Shown here piece after piece: positions 24,880 through 37,726 of a stretch of DNA of 64,000 nt (positions are counted from its first letter, which is position 1; the number at the start of each line of letters is the position of its first letter). Below the pieces are notes generated by a model. That model saw nothing but the letters and a program-made list of their open reading frames with translations. It was not told the DNA's origin and did not search any database. Source of the DNA: Uranotaenia lowii (lineage: Eukaryota > Arthropoda > Insecta > Diptera > Culicidae); assembly GCF_029784155.1 (NCBI RefSeq), contig NC_073691.1:62075746-62139745 (forward strand), given 5' to 3'. The translations under genes were made by a program, and so were the position numbers.

Positions 24880-25600
24880 GTGTTACCGAATAAAACAATA
24901 ATTTTATTTAAACGAACACTTAATTGAAGCTTAAGGATGCACTCAACAACACTCAGAAATGTTCATCAATCGACTTATGTATGCAGAAGATAGGCAATTT
25001 ATAAAAAAATGCCATTTCGAAAGTTTTGTTATGTGCGATTATTTGTAAAGCTTGTGAATTCTGAAGCATTTCGTCAATCTTCATAAAACTTTCACATCGT
25101 AGCAAAAACATTCTTGCTGCTTTTTTTTTGCTGAAACTTAGCTCCTCGTCGTTTTTTTGGGTAATCAAGCGCAAACAGCACGTGTCAACCAGTCACATCA
25201 GAAAATAGATTTGAGTTTCTTTGAAAGATTTACGTAAGCTTTATTTAGGCTTTTCTTACCAGTGGCTTCGATTTTTTTTTGGGAATTTTGAATCCAATTT
25301 TAATTATGAGTACATACATAATTGTGATTCTTTTGTATCATTTCTGTCGTTTTTGCCATTTTCCTAATGTTTTTAATTTTTGAATTTCTTGTAATAACAG
25401 TGGATTCTTTTTTTTAAACGACTGTTGTGTACGTTGTGAAATCGTTTAAAAAAATTCAGAGATCCGTGCAGAAAACATTGCTCAATTCGAGAAAAGTGGA
25501 CAGCTTGGGTTGTAAATCGATCGGTGATAAAAAGTCGAGTATGAATTACAATCGGCAAAATTTGTTATAGCTTCTACAAAATTCAAAAAATTGAGTTATT
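24880..25600. other. AT-rich stretch, no gene recognised
   Basis: Only short frames without recognised features. No terminal repeats seen. Confidence 0.45.
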
Positions 25601-25924
25601 TTGAAAGTTAAGCTTCAGGAAACAGAAAACGTAATCAAAAAAAGCCTTGAATTGAAAAAGGTGGTTCATTGTATGCATTATAGATGGCGCACGTGGTGCC
25701 CAAAAAATAAAGTCGAAAAAATTCTTCATTGGATGCTATTTCAAAAACTACGTGCCAAAACATCACACAAAATTGCAAATGCGAACACTACGTTACCAGG
25801 TAACTTCGCTGAAAATATCATCAATTTTCATCTATGCGTTCAACAGTTATTCACAAAACAAAGTGTTGCAATGTCTTTAGATGGGTTGAAAACTTTAATT
25901 CAAAATACTCAACGACTTTCCTGA
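25601..25924 (+). pseudogene. Degenerate pogo/Tigger-like transposase fragment
   Basis: The 107-codon frame contains FQKLRAKTSHKIANANTTLP and then ENIINFHLCVQ. This recalls the join between the CENP-B-type DNA-binding domain and the start of the DDE domain in pogo/Tigger transposases, where an R.KT..Q.LP..(8-10)..FH pattern is usual. The downstream words LFTKQSVA also occur on the minus strand at 33840-33990, so both look like relics of one family. The match is by eye and weak. The catalytic region is absent. Confidence 0.35.
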
Positions 25925-27368
25925 ATGATGTTAGAAAAAGTTGTATTGTTAACTCTTTAAATTTCTAAAAATTGTCGAATTCAATTATTGTAATGCGCTG
26001 AATCTCTGGAACTAGAATTTCTAGTCAAGATCTGATTCCCTGAATGAATTAAAGAAAATAAATATATTCAAAATCACTCTTTAGTTTTCATGTAGGTTTA
26101 TAAGTTCATCAGTTTTCAAAGATTGAATTTATTCAAATCTAACCAATTTTAAAATTTTAACACACCACATCAAAACTGGAGGTGAAAGACAAAATCTAAC
26201 AAATGATTCAAATACAGGACGCAAAAATTCTTCCAAAAATCTTCCAAAATCAGAATGGGAGAAAAGCACTTTAAATGTTGTTCCCTCCTAGTGCAACCAA
26301 TTTGTTTTGAAAACAAAACAAAAATCTCAAATTTTGATAATCAAAATTTTTTATTTGCCATAACTGGAAAACAATTATTTCATTTTAGACGGTGAAATAA
26401 CGTAAAATGTAGTTTAATTTCTTGATAAATTTTTTCAAAATTATGTTTATGAAACCTAACATCTGAATTTAATCCTGTTCAAAGCTAAGAAGCATTCACG
26501 GGTTTCGATCTTTAAAATAAATTCTAATACCTGTATTTCGACAATTTTAAGTAATAACCGAACTATTAAAAAGCTTTTCAATGACAAATGGCACAATTGA
26601 ATTTATAATTGACGAAATTTTTGAATTTAAAATGAACAAAACAGTACTTGAAATACGAATTCTATTGGGTGAAAAGTCATAACTCTGTAATTTTTTTCTT
26701 AAAAAAAAGATTGAATCACAGATGGTGCATTTTTTTTACAAAGATCTGCAGCAAAAGTTGTTTTGTTTAACTTTTTTTCTCCTAGAAAACATATTTTAAA
26801 GAATTCTAAGCATTGTCATTAAAATTTAATGTTTAAAAGTATAAATAACCAAAAATAAACTAACAAAATCATAGATCGTAACAAAAAAACATGACAATAA
26901 CAAAGAACTGTTAATGTTTGACAAAACTTGCTTTGCAGTCCCGTGAAATGATTGACATTTTAGAATGTATTTTGATGTTAAGTTCTGTTAAGTAATTGTT
27001 GCCAACAATTTGTTAGGCATTGAACTAACTCGTTGTCATTTCAAATTTACGTTGTTTCGTAATTCGCGTTAATGAGAATTTTAATATGACTTCGCCACCC
27101 CCTTGAGCCCTTCCAATGCCCCCCAAATTTCAAAGTTGAGCTCCCCGCCCCCGTGAAAGCTCTCAACGCTCCCCAGGGGGCGGTAAGGTTTAAATTGAAC
27201 TGGGTAAAAAGAGATCGTTTAAAAAAAAGAATCTAGTTAACTTTTAATTTTGTTAGTTTTGTAATGTTTCTATTTCTTTAAGTGAGTGTGGGGTATTTTA
27301 GGCAATAGACAGAATAATTTTTCAAATTTTTATTTCGCATAAGAACTTTAAGTTCCGCATCGATGCAA
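25925..27368. other. AT-rich stretch, no gene recognised
   Basis: No coding or RNA feature recognised. A short GC-richer segment at 27090-27180, rich in CCCC, is the only compositional change before the satellite. Confidence 0.5.
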
Positions 27369-30300
27369 TTTTTGGTAATCTTTGTAATTTTTATGTTTTT
27401 TGTAATTTTTGTAATTTTTGTTATTTTTGTAATTTTTGTAATTATTGTGATTTTTTGTAATTTTTGTAATTTTTGTAATTTTTGTAATTTTTGTAATTTT
27501 TGTAATTTTTGTAATTTTTGTAATTTTTGTAATTTTTGTAATTTTTGTAATTTTTGTAATTTTTGTAATTTTTGTAATTTTTGTAATTTTTGTGATTTTT
27601 GTAATTTTTGTATTTTTTTGTAATTTTTGTAATTTTTATAATTTTTGTAATTTTTGTAATTTTTGTGATTTTTGTAATTTTTGTAATTTTTGTAATTTTT
27701 GTAATTTTTGTAATTTTTGTAATTTTTGTAATTTTTGTAATTTTTGTAATTTTTGTAATTTTTGTAATTTTTGTTTTTTTTTGTAATTTTTGTAATTTTT
27801 GTAATTTTTGCAATTTTTGCAATTTTTGTAATTTTTGTAATTTTTGTAATTTTTGTAATTTTTGTAATTTTTGTAATTTTTGTAATTTTTGTAATTTTTG
27901 TAATTTTTGTAATTTTTGTAATTTTTGTAATTTTTGTAATTTTTGTAATTTTTGTAATTTTTGTAATTTTTGTAATTTTTGTAATTTTTGTAATTTATGT
28001 AATTTTTGTAATTTTTGTAATTTTTGTAATTTTTGTAATTTTTGTAATTTTTGTAATTTTTGTAATTTTTGTAATTTTTGTAATTTTTGTAATTTTTGTA
28101 ATTTTTGTAATTTTTGTAATTTTTGTAATTTTTGTAATTTTTGTAATTTTTGTAATTTTTGTAATTTTTGTAATTTTTGTAATTTTTGTAATTTTTGTAA
28201 TTTTTGTAATTTTTGTAATTTTTGTAATTTTTGTAATTTTTGTAATTTTTGTAATTTTTGTAATTTTTGTAATTTTTGTAATTTTTGTAATTTTTGTAAT
28301 TTTTGTAATTTTTGTAATTTTTGTAATTTTTGTAATTTTTGTAATTTTTGTAATTTTTGTAATTTTTGTAATTTTTGTAATTTTTGTAATTTTTGTAATT
28401 TTTGTAATTTTTGTAATTTTTGTAATTTTTGTATTTTTTGTATTTTTTGAAATTTTTGTAATTTTTGTAATTTTTGTAATTTTTGTAATTTTTGTAATTT
28501 TTGTAATTTTTGTAATTTTTGTAATTTTTGTAATTTTTGTAATTTTTGTAATTTTTGTAATTTTTGTAATTTTTGTAATTTTTGTAATTTTTGTAATTTT
28601 TGTAATTTTTGTAATTTTTGTAATTTTTGTAATTTTTGTAATTTTTGTAATTTTTGTAATTTTTGTAATTTTTGTAATTTTTGTAATTTTTGTAATTTTT
28701 GTAATTTTTGTAATTTTTGTAATTTTTGTAATTTTTGTAATTTTTGTAATTTTTGTAATTTTTGTAATTTTTGTAATTTTTGTAATTTTTGTAATTTTTG
28801 TAATTTTTGTAATTTTTGTAATTTTTGTAATTTTTGTAATTTTTGTAATTTTTGTAATTTTTGTAATTTTTGTAATTTTTGTAATTTTTGTAATTTTTGT
28901 AATTTTTGTAATTTTTGTAATTTTTGTAATTTTTGTAATTTTTGTAATTTTTGTAATTTTTGTAATTTTTGTAATTTTTGTAATTTTTGTAATTTTTGTA
29001 ATTTTTGTAATTTTTGTAATTTTTGTAATTTTTGTAATTTTTGTAATTTTTGTAATTTTTGTAATTTTTGTAATTTTTGTAATTTTTGTAATTTTTGTAA
29101 TTTTTGTAATTTTTGTAATTTTTGTAATTTTTGTAATTTTTGTAATTTTTGTAATTTTTGTAATTTTTGTAATTTTTGTAATTTTTGTAATTTTTGTAAT
29201 TTTTGTAATTTTTGTAATTTTTGTAATTTTTGTAATTTTTGTAATTTTTGTAATTTTTGTAATTTTTGTAATTTTTGTAATTTTTGTAATTTTTGTAATT
29301 TTTGTAATTTTTGTAATTTTTGTAATTTTTGTAATTTTTGTAATTTTTGTAATTTTTGTAATTTTTGTAATTTTTGTAATTTTTGTAATTTTTGTAATTT
29401 TTGTAATTTTTGTAATTTTTGTAATTTTTGTAATTTTTGTAATTTTTGTAATTTTTGTAATTTTTGTAATTTTTGTAATTTTTGTAATTTTTGTAATTTT
29501 TGTAATTTTTGTAATTTTTGTAATTTTTGTAATTTTTGTAATTTTTGTAATTTTTGTAATTTTTGTAATTTTTGTAATTTTTGTAATTTTTGTAATTTTT
29601 GTAATTTTTGTAATTTTTGTAATTTTTGTAATTTTTGTAATTTTTGTAATTTTTGTAATTTTTGTAATTTTTGTAATTTTTGTAATTTTTGTAATTTTTG
29701 TAATTTTTGTAATTTTTGTAATTTTTGTAATTTTTGTAATTTTTGTAATTTTTGTAATTTTTGTAATTTTTGTAATTTTTGTAATTTTTGTAATTTTTGT
29801 AATTTTTGTAATTTTTGTAATTTTTGTAATTTTTGTAATTTTTGTAATTTTTGTAATTTTTGTAATTTTTGTAATTTTTGTAATTTTTGTAATTTTTGTA
29901 ATTTTTGTAATTTTTGTAATTTTTGTAATTTTTGTAATTTTTGTAATTTTTGTAATTTTTGTAATTTTTGTAATTTTTGTAATTTTTGTAATTTTTGTAA
30001 TTTTTGTAATTTTTGTAATTTTTGTAATTTTTGTAATTTTTGTAATTTTTGTAATTTTTGTAATTTTTGTAATTTTTGTAATTTTTGTAATTTTTGTAAT
30101 TTTTGTAATTTTTGTAATTTTTGTAATTTTTGTAATTTTTGTAATTTTTGTAATTTTTGTAATTTTTGTAATTTTTGTAATTTTTGTAATTTTTGTAATT
30201 TTTGTAATTTTTGTAATTTTTGTAATTTTTGTAATTTTTGTAATTTTTGTAATTTTTGTAATTTTTGTAATTTTTGTAATTTTTGTAATTTTTGTAATTT

Positions 30301-31628
30301 TTGTAATTTTTGTAATTTTTGTAATTTTTGTAATTTTTGTAATTTTTGTAATTTTTGTAATTTTTGTAATTTTTGTAATTTTTGTAATTTTTGTAATTTT
30401 TGTAATTTTTGTAATTTTTGTAATTTTTGTAATTTTTGTAATTTTTGTAATTTTTGTAATTTTTGTAATTTTTGTAATTTTTGTAATTTTTGTAATTTTT
30501 GTAATTTTTGTAATTTTTGTAATTTTTGTAATTTTTGTAATTTTTGTAATTTTTGTAATTTTTGTAATTTTTGTAATTTTTGTAATTTTTGTAATTTTTG
30601 TAATTTTTGTAATTTTTGTAATTTTTGTAATTTTTGTAATTTTTGTAATTTTTGTAATTTTTGTAATTTTTGTAATTTTTGTAATTTTTGTAATTTTTGT
30701 AATTTTTGTAATTTTTGTAATTTTTGTAATTTTTGTAATTTTTGTAATTTTTGTAATTTTTGTAATTTTTGTAATTTTTGTAATTTTTGTAATTTTTGTA
30801 ATTTTTGTAATTTTTGTAATTTTTGTAATTTTTGTAATTTTTGTAATTTTTGTAATTTTTGTAATTTTTGTAATTTTTGTAATTTTTGTAATTTTTGTAA
30901 TTTTTGTAATTTTTGTAATTTTTGTAATTTTTGTAATTTTTGTAATTTTTGTAATTTTTGTAATTTTTGTAATTTTTGTAATTTTTGTAATTTTTGTAAT
31001 TTTTGTAATTTTTGTAATTTTTGTAATTTTTGTAATTTTTGTAATTTTTGTAATTTTTGTAATTTTTGTAATTTTTGTAATTTTTGTAATTTTTGTAATT
31101 TTTGTAATTTTTGTAATTTTTGTAATTTTTGTAATTTTTGTAATATTTGTAATTTTTGTAATTTTTGTAATTTTTGTAATTTTTGTAATTTTTGTAATTT
31201 TTGTAATTTTTTGTAATTTTTGTAATTTTTGTAATTTTTGTAATTTTTGTAATTTTTGTAATTTTTGTAATTTTTGTAATTTTTGTAATTTTTGTAATTT
31301 TTGTAATTTTTGTAATTTTTGTAATTTTTGTAATTTTTGTAATTTTTGTAATTTTTGTAATTTTTGTAATGTTTGTAATTTTTGTAATTTTTGTAATTTT
31401 TGTAATTTTTGTAATTTTTGTAATTTTTGTAATTTTGGTAATTTTTGTAATTTTTGTAATTTTTGTAATTTTTGTAATTTTTGTAATTTTTGTAATTTTT
31501 GTAAGTTTTAAATTATGTGTAATTTTTATAATTTGTGTCATTTTTGTAATTTTTTAATTTTTGTAATTTTTGCACTTTGTAATTTTTGTATTTTTTATAA
31601 TTTTTGTATTTTTTGTAATTTTTGTAAT
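27369..31628 (+). repeat. ~4.2 kb satellite of the 9-mer GTAATTTTT
   Basis: Roughly 465 tandem copies of GTAATTTTT. Variants (GTGATTTTT, GCAATTTTT, GTATTTTTT) are concentrated in the first kilobase and the last 150 bases, while about 28450-31140 is essentially uniform. A few one-base length changes (for example the T run near 27772 and the extra T near 31209) shift the register. Because 9 is divisible by 3, five of the six frames have no stop. The 1246- and 1301-residue frames here (VIF, NFC, KNY, KIT repeats) are therefore artefacts, not genes. Confidence 0.98.
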
Positions 31629-32050
31629 GCGTACTGGCCTTTATGGCAGCACTAATTGATCATTATCTTTATATTTTAATTCGTTTTCATTAGATTTTCA
31701 ATTAAAAACAAAGTTTGTTGCGCTTACTCTTTTTTCTGAGTAAGGTGTTATGATTTGAGAAATTAAAAATAACTGAAAAAACTAATAATTTTGCTGACTA
31801 CGTTAACTTGAAACTTTTGATGCATAACAGGTATAATTATCTGTAAATTATTTTTTTTTAAATCCACTGAAGTTCGAAAGTATTGCATGTTACCCCATTT
31901 GACGATACTTTTGAATTTCAAATATAAAATATATGTAATATTGAAACTCAAAATTTCACGAAACCGGAAAATCTTTTTAAATAAATATTGTACTAATCCC
32001 ACAGCGAAAAAAATTACACAGTATTACATAATAAATGTGTAATTTTGATT
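31629..32050. other. AT-rich flank of the satellite, nothing recognised
   Basis: No coding or repeat feature recognised. Confidence 0.5.
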
Positions 32051-33400
32051 CACAATTTAATCAGACAGCACGTTGCATTGGCTAAAGCGAGCAAAACGGC
32101 AGTGACAGATAAAACCTACCAACTAAAATCCGATTCTGGCTGACCATAAAATGAAAACCGACTTCCAAGGGCCGATCAATGGTCATAAAACGGATAAGCA
32201 ACCAAGAAAGGAGCCCAAACAAGGAGCATGGTTAAAGACAATCGCTAATAAATACATAACAATCATTCGTTGCTGCTTTTGCTGCTGCTTAGCATACATA
32301 CGACATTATGTTGCTACTATCATATCTCATTGCTTGTCCCATTCATCGTTCGAAGCGGCGCGCAGATTCGCAAAAGGAATTAATTCGCCAGGCTGTTTTC
32401 GTCCCACCTTGGCTTCGAGAAAGACGTTATCGAGAGGCGCAGACCGAAAAGTGGAAGAAAAACTCTTGAGCAGTTGAACCAACCTTCTTCTTTATTCAAT
32501 TACCTACTGATCTGTCAGTTGTTTATTCCCTCTTCATGTTTTACAATAAACATGGAAGATTAATATCTTGGAAAATTGGAAAATTACAAGGGATTTTATG
32601 AGTCCTGTCTGCGGTTCGAAGATTCAGGTCTAGAACTAAATACAAGCGGTCTTACTGACTGCATGACTTGCGTCTTCGTTTGTCTTCTTCTGTTTTAAGT
32701 CTTGACGCCAGATAAAAGGGCGTTGTTGTTTTGTTCTAAAATCTAAACCATATGATAATGTTAATGGTAAATGGAGACTTGGAAGACTTGCAATGCTCCA
32801 GAAAAATGTTTCCAATCCATTTCGATACACGTTACCAGAAATGAGAAAGGGTTGTTCGAAATCCACCTTACAGATAATGCAGAGTCATCTTGTCTGTCGA
32901 AGAAGCAAGTGAATCGAAGAGTCGCTTCACTTGAACCATGTTTGATTGACCTGGACACGCTTCCACACCATCAGCAGCAGCAGCAGCAACATTCGGATAA
33001 TGATGAATGATCGGTTCCATCCGTCTGCGGAGCTAATGCGGATGACTAAGAAACCATCAACTGACTAACAACTGACTAACAACTGACTGACAGTGTACCG
33101 GTCATGATAATTTAATTTCCTTTTCGCGCCATTCGATTATGACACCGCGAGGACCTCCCCTTTTCATTCAGAGGCAACTCGCGGTGCGCCAATCAAAAGT
33201 CATTTCACCCTCTGCACCGCACTGCTGCTGTTGTGGCGTTTGATAGTCCATCATTACCACTTTCATAACTACATAATGCATAGTTAGGGACCGCCTTATT
33301 AGCATGGAATCGAAGTCGGTGTATCGGCATAATTCACACCTTCAAAATGGTTAAGCACCTTTCTACACCACACCGGGGTGAATCGAAAACATTAGCTTGC
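32051..33400. other. Less AT-rich unique region, possible regulatory DNA
   Basis: This stretch has near-balanced composition and few repeats apart from a CAG run at about 32970-32990 and three copies of AACTGACTAAC or a close variant near 33058-33088. The frames at 32151-32477 (108 codons) and 32771-33010 (79 codons) show no domain. Unique, complex sequence between repeats could be enhancer or UTR DNA. No function can be assigned. Confidence 0.3.
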
Positions 33401-34390
33401 GATTTTCGACTTTAGTTAGTTACCCTTTGCAGTTAATGAAGGGTAAAGGTTTCGGTCGAAAGTTAGAGGCTGATCCCCACATGAATAGTAGGTGCTTCTC
33501 CGGCATTACATGTGTACATTTTACTAACCTCATTTTTATTTACATTCACAAGTCGCGTAAAACGCTAACTTTTTTTAATAAGCATTTTGAGGGGCTGAAT
33601 TTCTCCTACAAAGCTTTTTATTAACAAAACATACAACTTTGCTGAACTAGGCAAAGTTCTACAATTTCATTCTTAGGAGGTACGATGACAATAATATAAT
33701 GACCTTGAAAGTACAGTTTTTTCAATCGGGAATCCTTGAGGTAAGACAAAACGATTTGCAGTCTGTGGAACAAAGTTGGAACAAACTAAGATCTTCAATC
33801 GCTTCACACATTATAATGTGTATTGAAATTTATGAATCTTTGTAAGGAGTGTATTTGAAAAAATGCAACACTTTGTTTTGTGAATAATTTTGGATGCATG
33901 GATGAAAATTGATAAAATTGATGAAGTTCAGATAGACAATCGTTCAAGAAGTCCTGGAGGATCCAATGGATAGCTAAAATTCGAATAAAAGTGAAGATCA
34001 TTAATTCCATGAAGTTGAGGAATGTGAAAGGTTTTTTCAAGCTCAATCCGAAAATATCAATAGAGGAAGTGATAAAAAAGATGAATATTTCTGACCTTGT
34101 TGAAAACGCAGGTTTCAGAGGTGGAATAGAGTTAATCTTTATTCTATTTGTTTGTCAAGTGCTTGAATAGCTACTTATAACATAAGAGATAACTATTTAC
34201 ATTACTACACTGAAATGATATCCTCACTTATGAATGTTCTCAATTATGTGTGGTATTCTGAGTAAACCACACAGAATATATACTGCTGAGTTACCACGAA
34301 CCTAATTTGAGTTGTTTGCTTTCACAGTGTGATGATGTAAACACTTTTACCGTGTACATCATCATCAGCAGTCATCAGAAATCATCATTG
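33401..34390. other. AT-rich stretch with a pogo-like relic
   Basis: No gene recognised. The minus-strand relic at 33840-33990 is listed separately. Confidence 0.4.
33840..33990 (-). pseudogene. Degenerate pogo-like fragment related to 25601-25924
   Basis: The minus frame contains LHQFYQFSSMHPKLFTKQSVAF. The underlying DNA shares the exact words TTATTCACAAAACAAAGTG and TTGCA with 25847-25872 on the plus strand. The shared segment and the FH/FY-type context suggest two relics of one transposase family. The evidence is short. Confidence 0.35.
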
Positions 34391-34397
34391 CTATCGT

Positions 34398-35640
34398 TCA
34401 ATTGCGAATTGACCAAAGCATGTGGAAAACCAAAACAAACAATGTTTTGGTTCTGCTGCAATCGGCAGCTGTCTGCAAGCGGTAGATCGGGTTACCATCG
34501 TAAAACGATGGGTTTGGGTTCAAAACGACGTTTATAATATCATCATCGTTCAGGACGTCAAATTCCAGGTCCTCTTCCTGCACGGCATTGTCCTGGTCAA
34601 TCAATTTCTGCTTAATCGAAAGTAAGCGTTCTCGTACAACCGACAACGGAATGTCATCGTCATCATCGAATTCTGTTTCTGGGTAAAGCAACTTCCGAGA
34701 CTTAGCAATGGATTCAGCTGGTACCTCGTCCCAGGCCTCGGCTGCCCAAAACATAGCATCCTTGATGTTAATTCGCTTCACCATGTCATCGAATTGTTCT
34801 TGGCGTCCAAGAAGCTCACGCATAAGCTTTTGCTTGTAGTTGGACTTGACCATCTGGATAACGTTTTGGTTCATTGGTTGCAACAAGGCTGTTGTGTTTG
34901 GTGGTAGAAACGTCGTAGAGAATGCTTCATCAGCAGTTCTAAGCTGGTCGGTGCTGCAATGTGCGGAACAGTTGTCCAAAAACTAAGCGGGCCGTTAACG
35001 GCAGGTTAGCACCTTCCAAAAATGCTGTGACTTTGGGGACAAACTCATTGAAAAACCAATCCTTAAATAACTGTCGGGTCATCCAGGCATTTTTGGAAGA
35101 AGCATAGTATAAGGGCAGCTCACGGACGTTCTCCAGTGCTCTTGGTCGTTTTGACTTTCCAATCAGCATAAGTGGAAGTTTGTACGAACCGTCAGCATTT
35201 GCGCAAGACATGAACGTCACACGCTCCTTATTCCCTTTTCTTCCTGGAGCTGATGATTCGTTCACGCTGACAAAAGTTGACGAAGTGATACACTTGAAGT
35301 AAAGTCCGCTCTCGTCGGCGTTGAAAATTTGACACGATAGGTGCCGAACTAAGGATCTAGAGTGTTCAATGTACGTGTCAACGGTTGCAGCATTGTTGGA
35401 AAGTTTCTCTCCTGTGATTTGGAGAAACCTGATGTTGTGTCGCTTGATGAAATTGACGATGCATCCTCGGCTCCCTTTGAACTGCTCATCGTTGTACAGC
35501 TTAAGGTACAGTTTCGTTGCCTGAGCCGTCAATAAATCCTGGCTAACTGGGATGTGACATTCACGTTTTTGAAGAAACCAAATGTAAAGAGCTTCGTCAA
35601 GTAGAGGATATTTAGCCCTTTTGAAAGTTTTCCGTTTGTC
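34398..35640 (-). pseudogene. pogo/Tigger-type (jerky-like) DDE transposase, frameshifted
   Basis: The conceptual protein is a cut-and-paste transposase of the pogo/Tigger group. From the 5' side it reads KYPLLDEALYIWFLQKRE (CENP-B-type HTH), then IVNFIKRHNIRF, then the DDE core. The first acidic residue lies in FNADESGLYF, and the second in LDNCSAH. The third should be the D of a PMDQ-type motif, but here it reads PMNQNVIQMVKSNYK, so the catalytic D appears replaced by N. One extra base in a five-base A run on the plus strand (34978-34982) breaks the frame between LPLTARLV and LDNCSAH. An acidic tail (EFDDDDDIPLS) follows. The matching N-terminal HTH lies at 36990-37200, cut off by about 1.3 kb of foreign GC-rich sequence. 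The copy is dead in at least three ways. Confidence 0.85.
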
Positions 35641-36960
35641 TGTGGATCATAAATGTATTAAGAACATGTTCATCGCGAAAGGGTCAATTCTCGATCTCAC
35701 TTAACGGTGAAAGCTGAAAATGTGACAACCGTCGGAATGATGGAAGTGATTCCTATTTTCACCTGTCTTTTTCACCGTTTGATTTTCATACTCCAGTCAC
35801 CGTGAACTTAGATCAACAAACTTACCCATTCGAAGTTGACGCTGTTCGATCTGCTCCACGATCTTCTGTAACAATCCCTCATGCTACAGCCCGCTCAGCC
35901 CCAAGGACTCTTCAAAAAGACACCCAGGGTCGGCTCACTAGCCCAAGTAACAACTCAGAGTTAGAGAGCCGGAACCAAACCATTTATTAGGCTAACTTTA
36001 CTTTTTGGCACTTTCCCTGAATCCCTAACCTGCGCTTGTTCCCTAACTGATTTTCCAATATTAGACTTACGTTTTAGTGTGTGGTGTGTCGTGTAAGGGC
36101 CCGTCGATGCGCGCTGCTGCTTGCATTGACTCTCCGCTGCTTGGTCTAGTACCACCATCCGTGGTCACCGCGGGTAAGACCACCCACGCTCTACTGGGGA
36201 ATTCGGTGCCAAACTCCGGACTTCAGAGGGATATGTGCGCACCGATTCTACAACCACGGTACCTCATGGAACCTCCAACGGCCTTGGTCCTGTGACAGTC
36301 GACTCGGTTTACCAGCTCGATTCTGCCCGATAGAAGGATTCCCGGCTCCTAGTTTCCAGTCCCTTCTGTTTCCGTTCCTGGACCCGATAGACCTTGGCGC
36401 TATCGCGGTCCCAGTCTCAACCTCGTGGAATAGCCCAACACGGAGAACAGGTCACTCAAGTCGGATTCGGTCAATTTGGGTAGTTTTTCCGGCTGTGTCC
36501 GATGGTAATTGGTGCTATCGTGGCTTCAGCCTCTTTTCACTCGGATCCAAGCGACGGGTAAAGACCTCCCGTAATACCGCGCGAGACACTTAAAAAAGTA
36601 TAACTTTCTGCACTGCAGCTTAGAATGTGTTAGCTGCCTCGAGGTCTCGTTCCAAGTGGAAGAGGAAGTTGCTTCACGCAATTTTCCCTCCTCCTAGATT
36701 TTCCTTCAGACTCGTCTAAATTGTTTTTAGACGATTCCTGGAGTTTTCAGGGGTGTGTCGTGGTTCGTGTGGTGTTGTAGAAGGCTTTATACAGTACATG
36801 ACATGTGTATTTTGTGTTGTTTCATTTATTTATTGTGCCATTTCTCCTGTCAGATATTCTAGCTATGAAATTTCACTGTTTTTTATTTATTTATTTTTAG
36901 AATATTTATTATGATTTTAATTTGTTGCTTTGCTAGGTGAAATTTCCTTAAAACTACCCT
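35641..36960. mobile_element. GC-rich unidentified insertion splitting the transposase
   Basis: About 1.3 kb separates the N-terminal HTH from the rest of the transposase. The core (about 35800-36720) is much more GC-rich than its surroundings, with words such as GACCCGATAGACCTTGGCGC and CGATTCTGCCCGATAGAAGG. It has no long ORF, which would fit a solo LTR or the untranslated part of a retroelement. Exact ends and target-site duplications were not resolved. An intron is the alternative. Confidence 0.4.
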
Positions 36961-36989
36961 AAACTCCTAAATAAAATAAACGATTTGGT

Positions 36990-37200
36990 CAGCTCCCTTG
37001 GGTGCACCTTTGCTAGCGTGGCCGTAAAATAGTGAACGGTCACACTTCTTCAGATCGTATGCAGTCGATTCAGCGATATTGCATTTTCGCCTAATTTCGA
37101 TCATGGATAGTCCTCTGTTGAAATCTTCCACAATTTTTGCTTTTGTGGCAAACTTCAGGACAAAACTGCTCCTCTTTCCTTGCAGTGAAACTTTCACCAT
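36990..37200 (-). pseudogene. N-terminal HTH exon/fragment of the pogo-type transposase
   Basis: From an ATG at 37198-37200 the frame reads MVKVSLQGKRSSFVLKFATK and then AKIVEDFNRGLSMIEIRRKC and NIAESTAYDLKK. This is the typical psq/CENP-B N-terminal helix-turn-helix that binds transposon ends. The frame then runs into non-homologous sequence. Direction and order agree with it being the start of the transposase at 34398-35640. Confidence 0.7.
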
Positions 37201-37714
37201 TTTTCCCAATTTTGAAAACAACGCACGGAAACACTACTTGCACACAGACGAAATTGCACAGAATGAAATCACCAACTTGAACTGTCAAAATAAGAGTCAG
37301 AATGAAGCCCGCCACACAATAGCGCGTGAAGCGGCACGCCGCGTCGTATAGGGTACATCCGTCAAATGACAGGAATAACTAAAGAGACTATAGTAAACAA
37401 AGTGGTGCCATCTGATCCCTTTCGAAATAATGAGCTTGCAACCCTGATGTAGGGCTGCCTTTAAGACTGCTTGGTTTTTGCTTGATTGGAATGACACTGA
37501 CAGAAAATCAAAAATTCCAATCGTGACATTTCGTCTCTTTGTTTACTAGGAATAACCAGTAATTGTTTAATATTACATATTTGTTTTTTTCTTATCACGA
37601 CTTTACCCATTTTTCCTATAAAAATGATTTCTGGCTACGCCACTGCATTTTACAAAAATAATGCACAAAAAAATTACAATTTAACGTCCTCAGACTAAAA
37701 AAAAAATATTTTTT
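37201..37714. other. Spacer beyond the transposase start, nothing recognised
   Basis: Presumably 5' untranslated and terminal sequence of the pogo-like element plus flank. Terminal inverted repeats were not identified. Confidence 0.35.
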
Positions 37715-37726
37715 TTTGATACGATT

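Noticed and set aside
27608..31541. Open frames of 280, 1246 and 1301 residues (VIF/NFC/KNY/KIT repeats)
   Set aside because: Pure translation of the 9-bp satellite, whose unit length is a multiple of three. Both strands are open in the same place.
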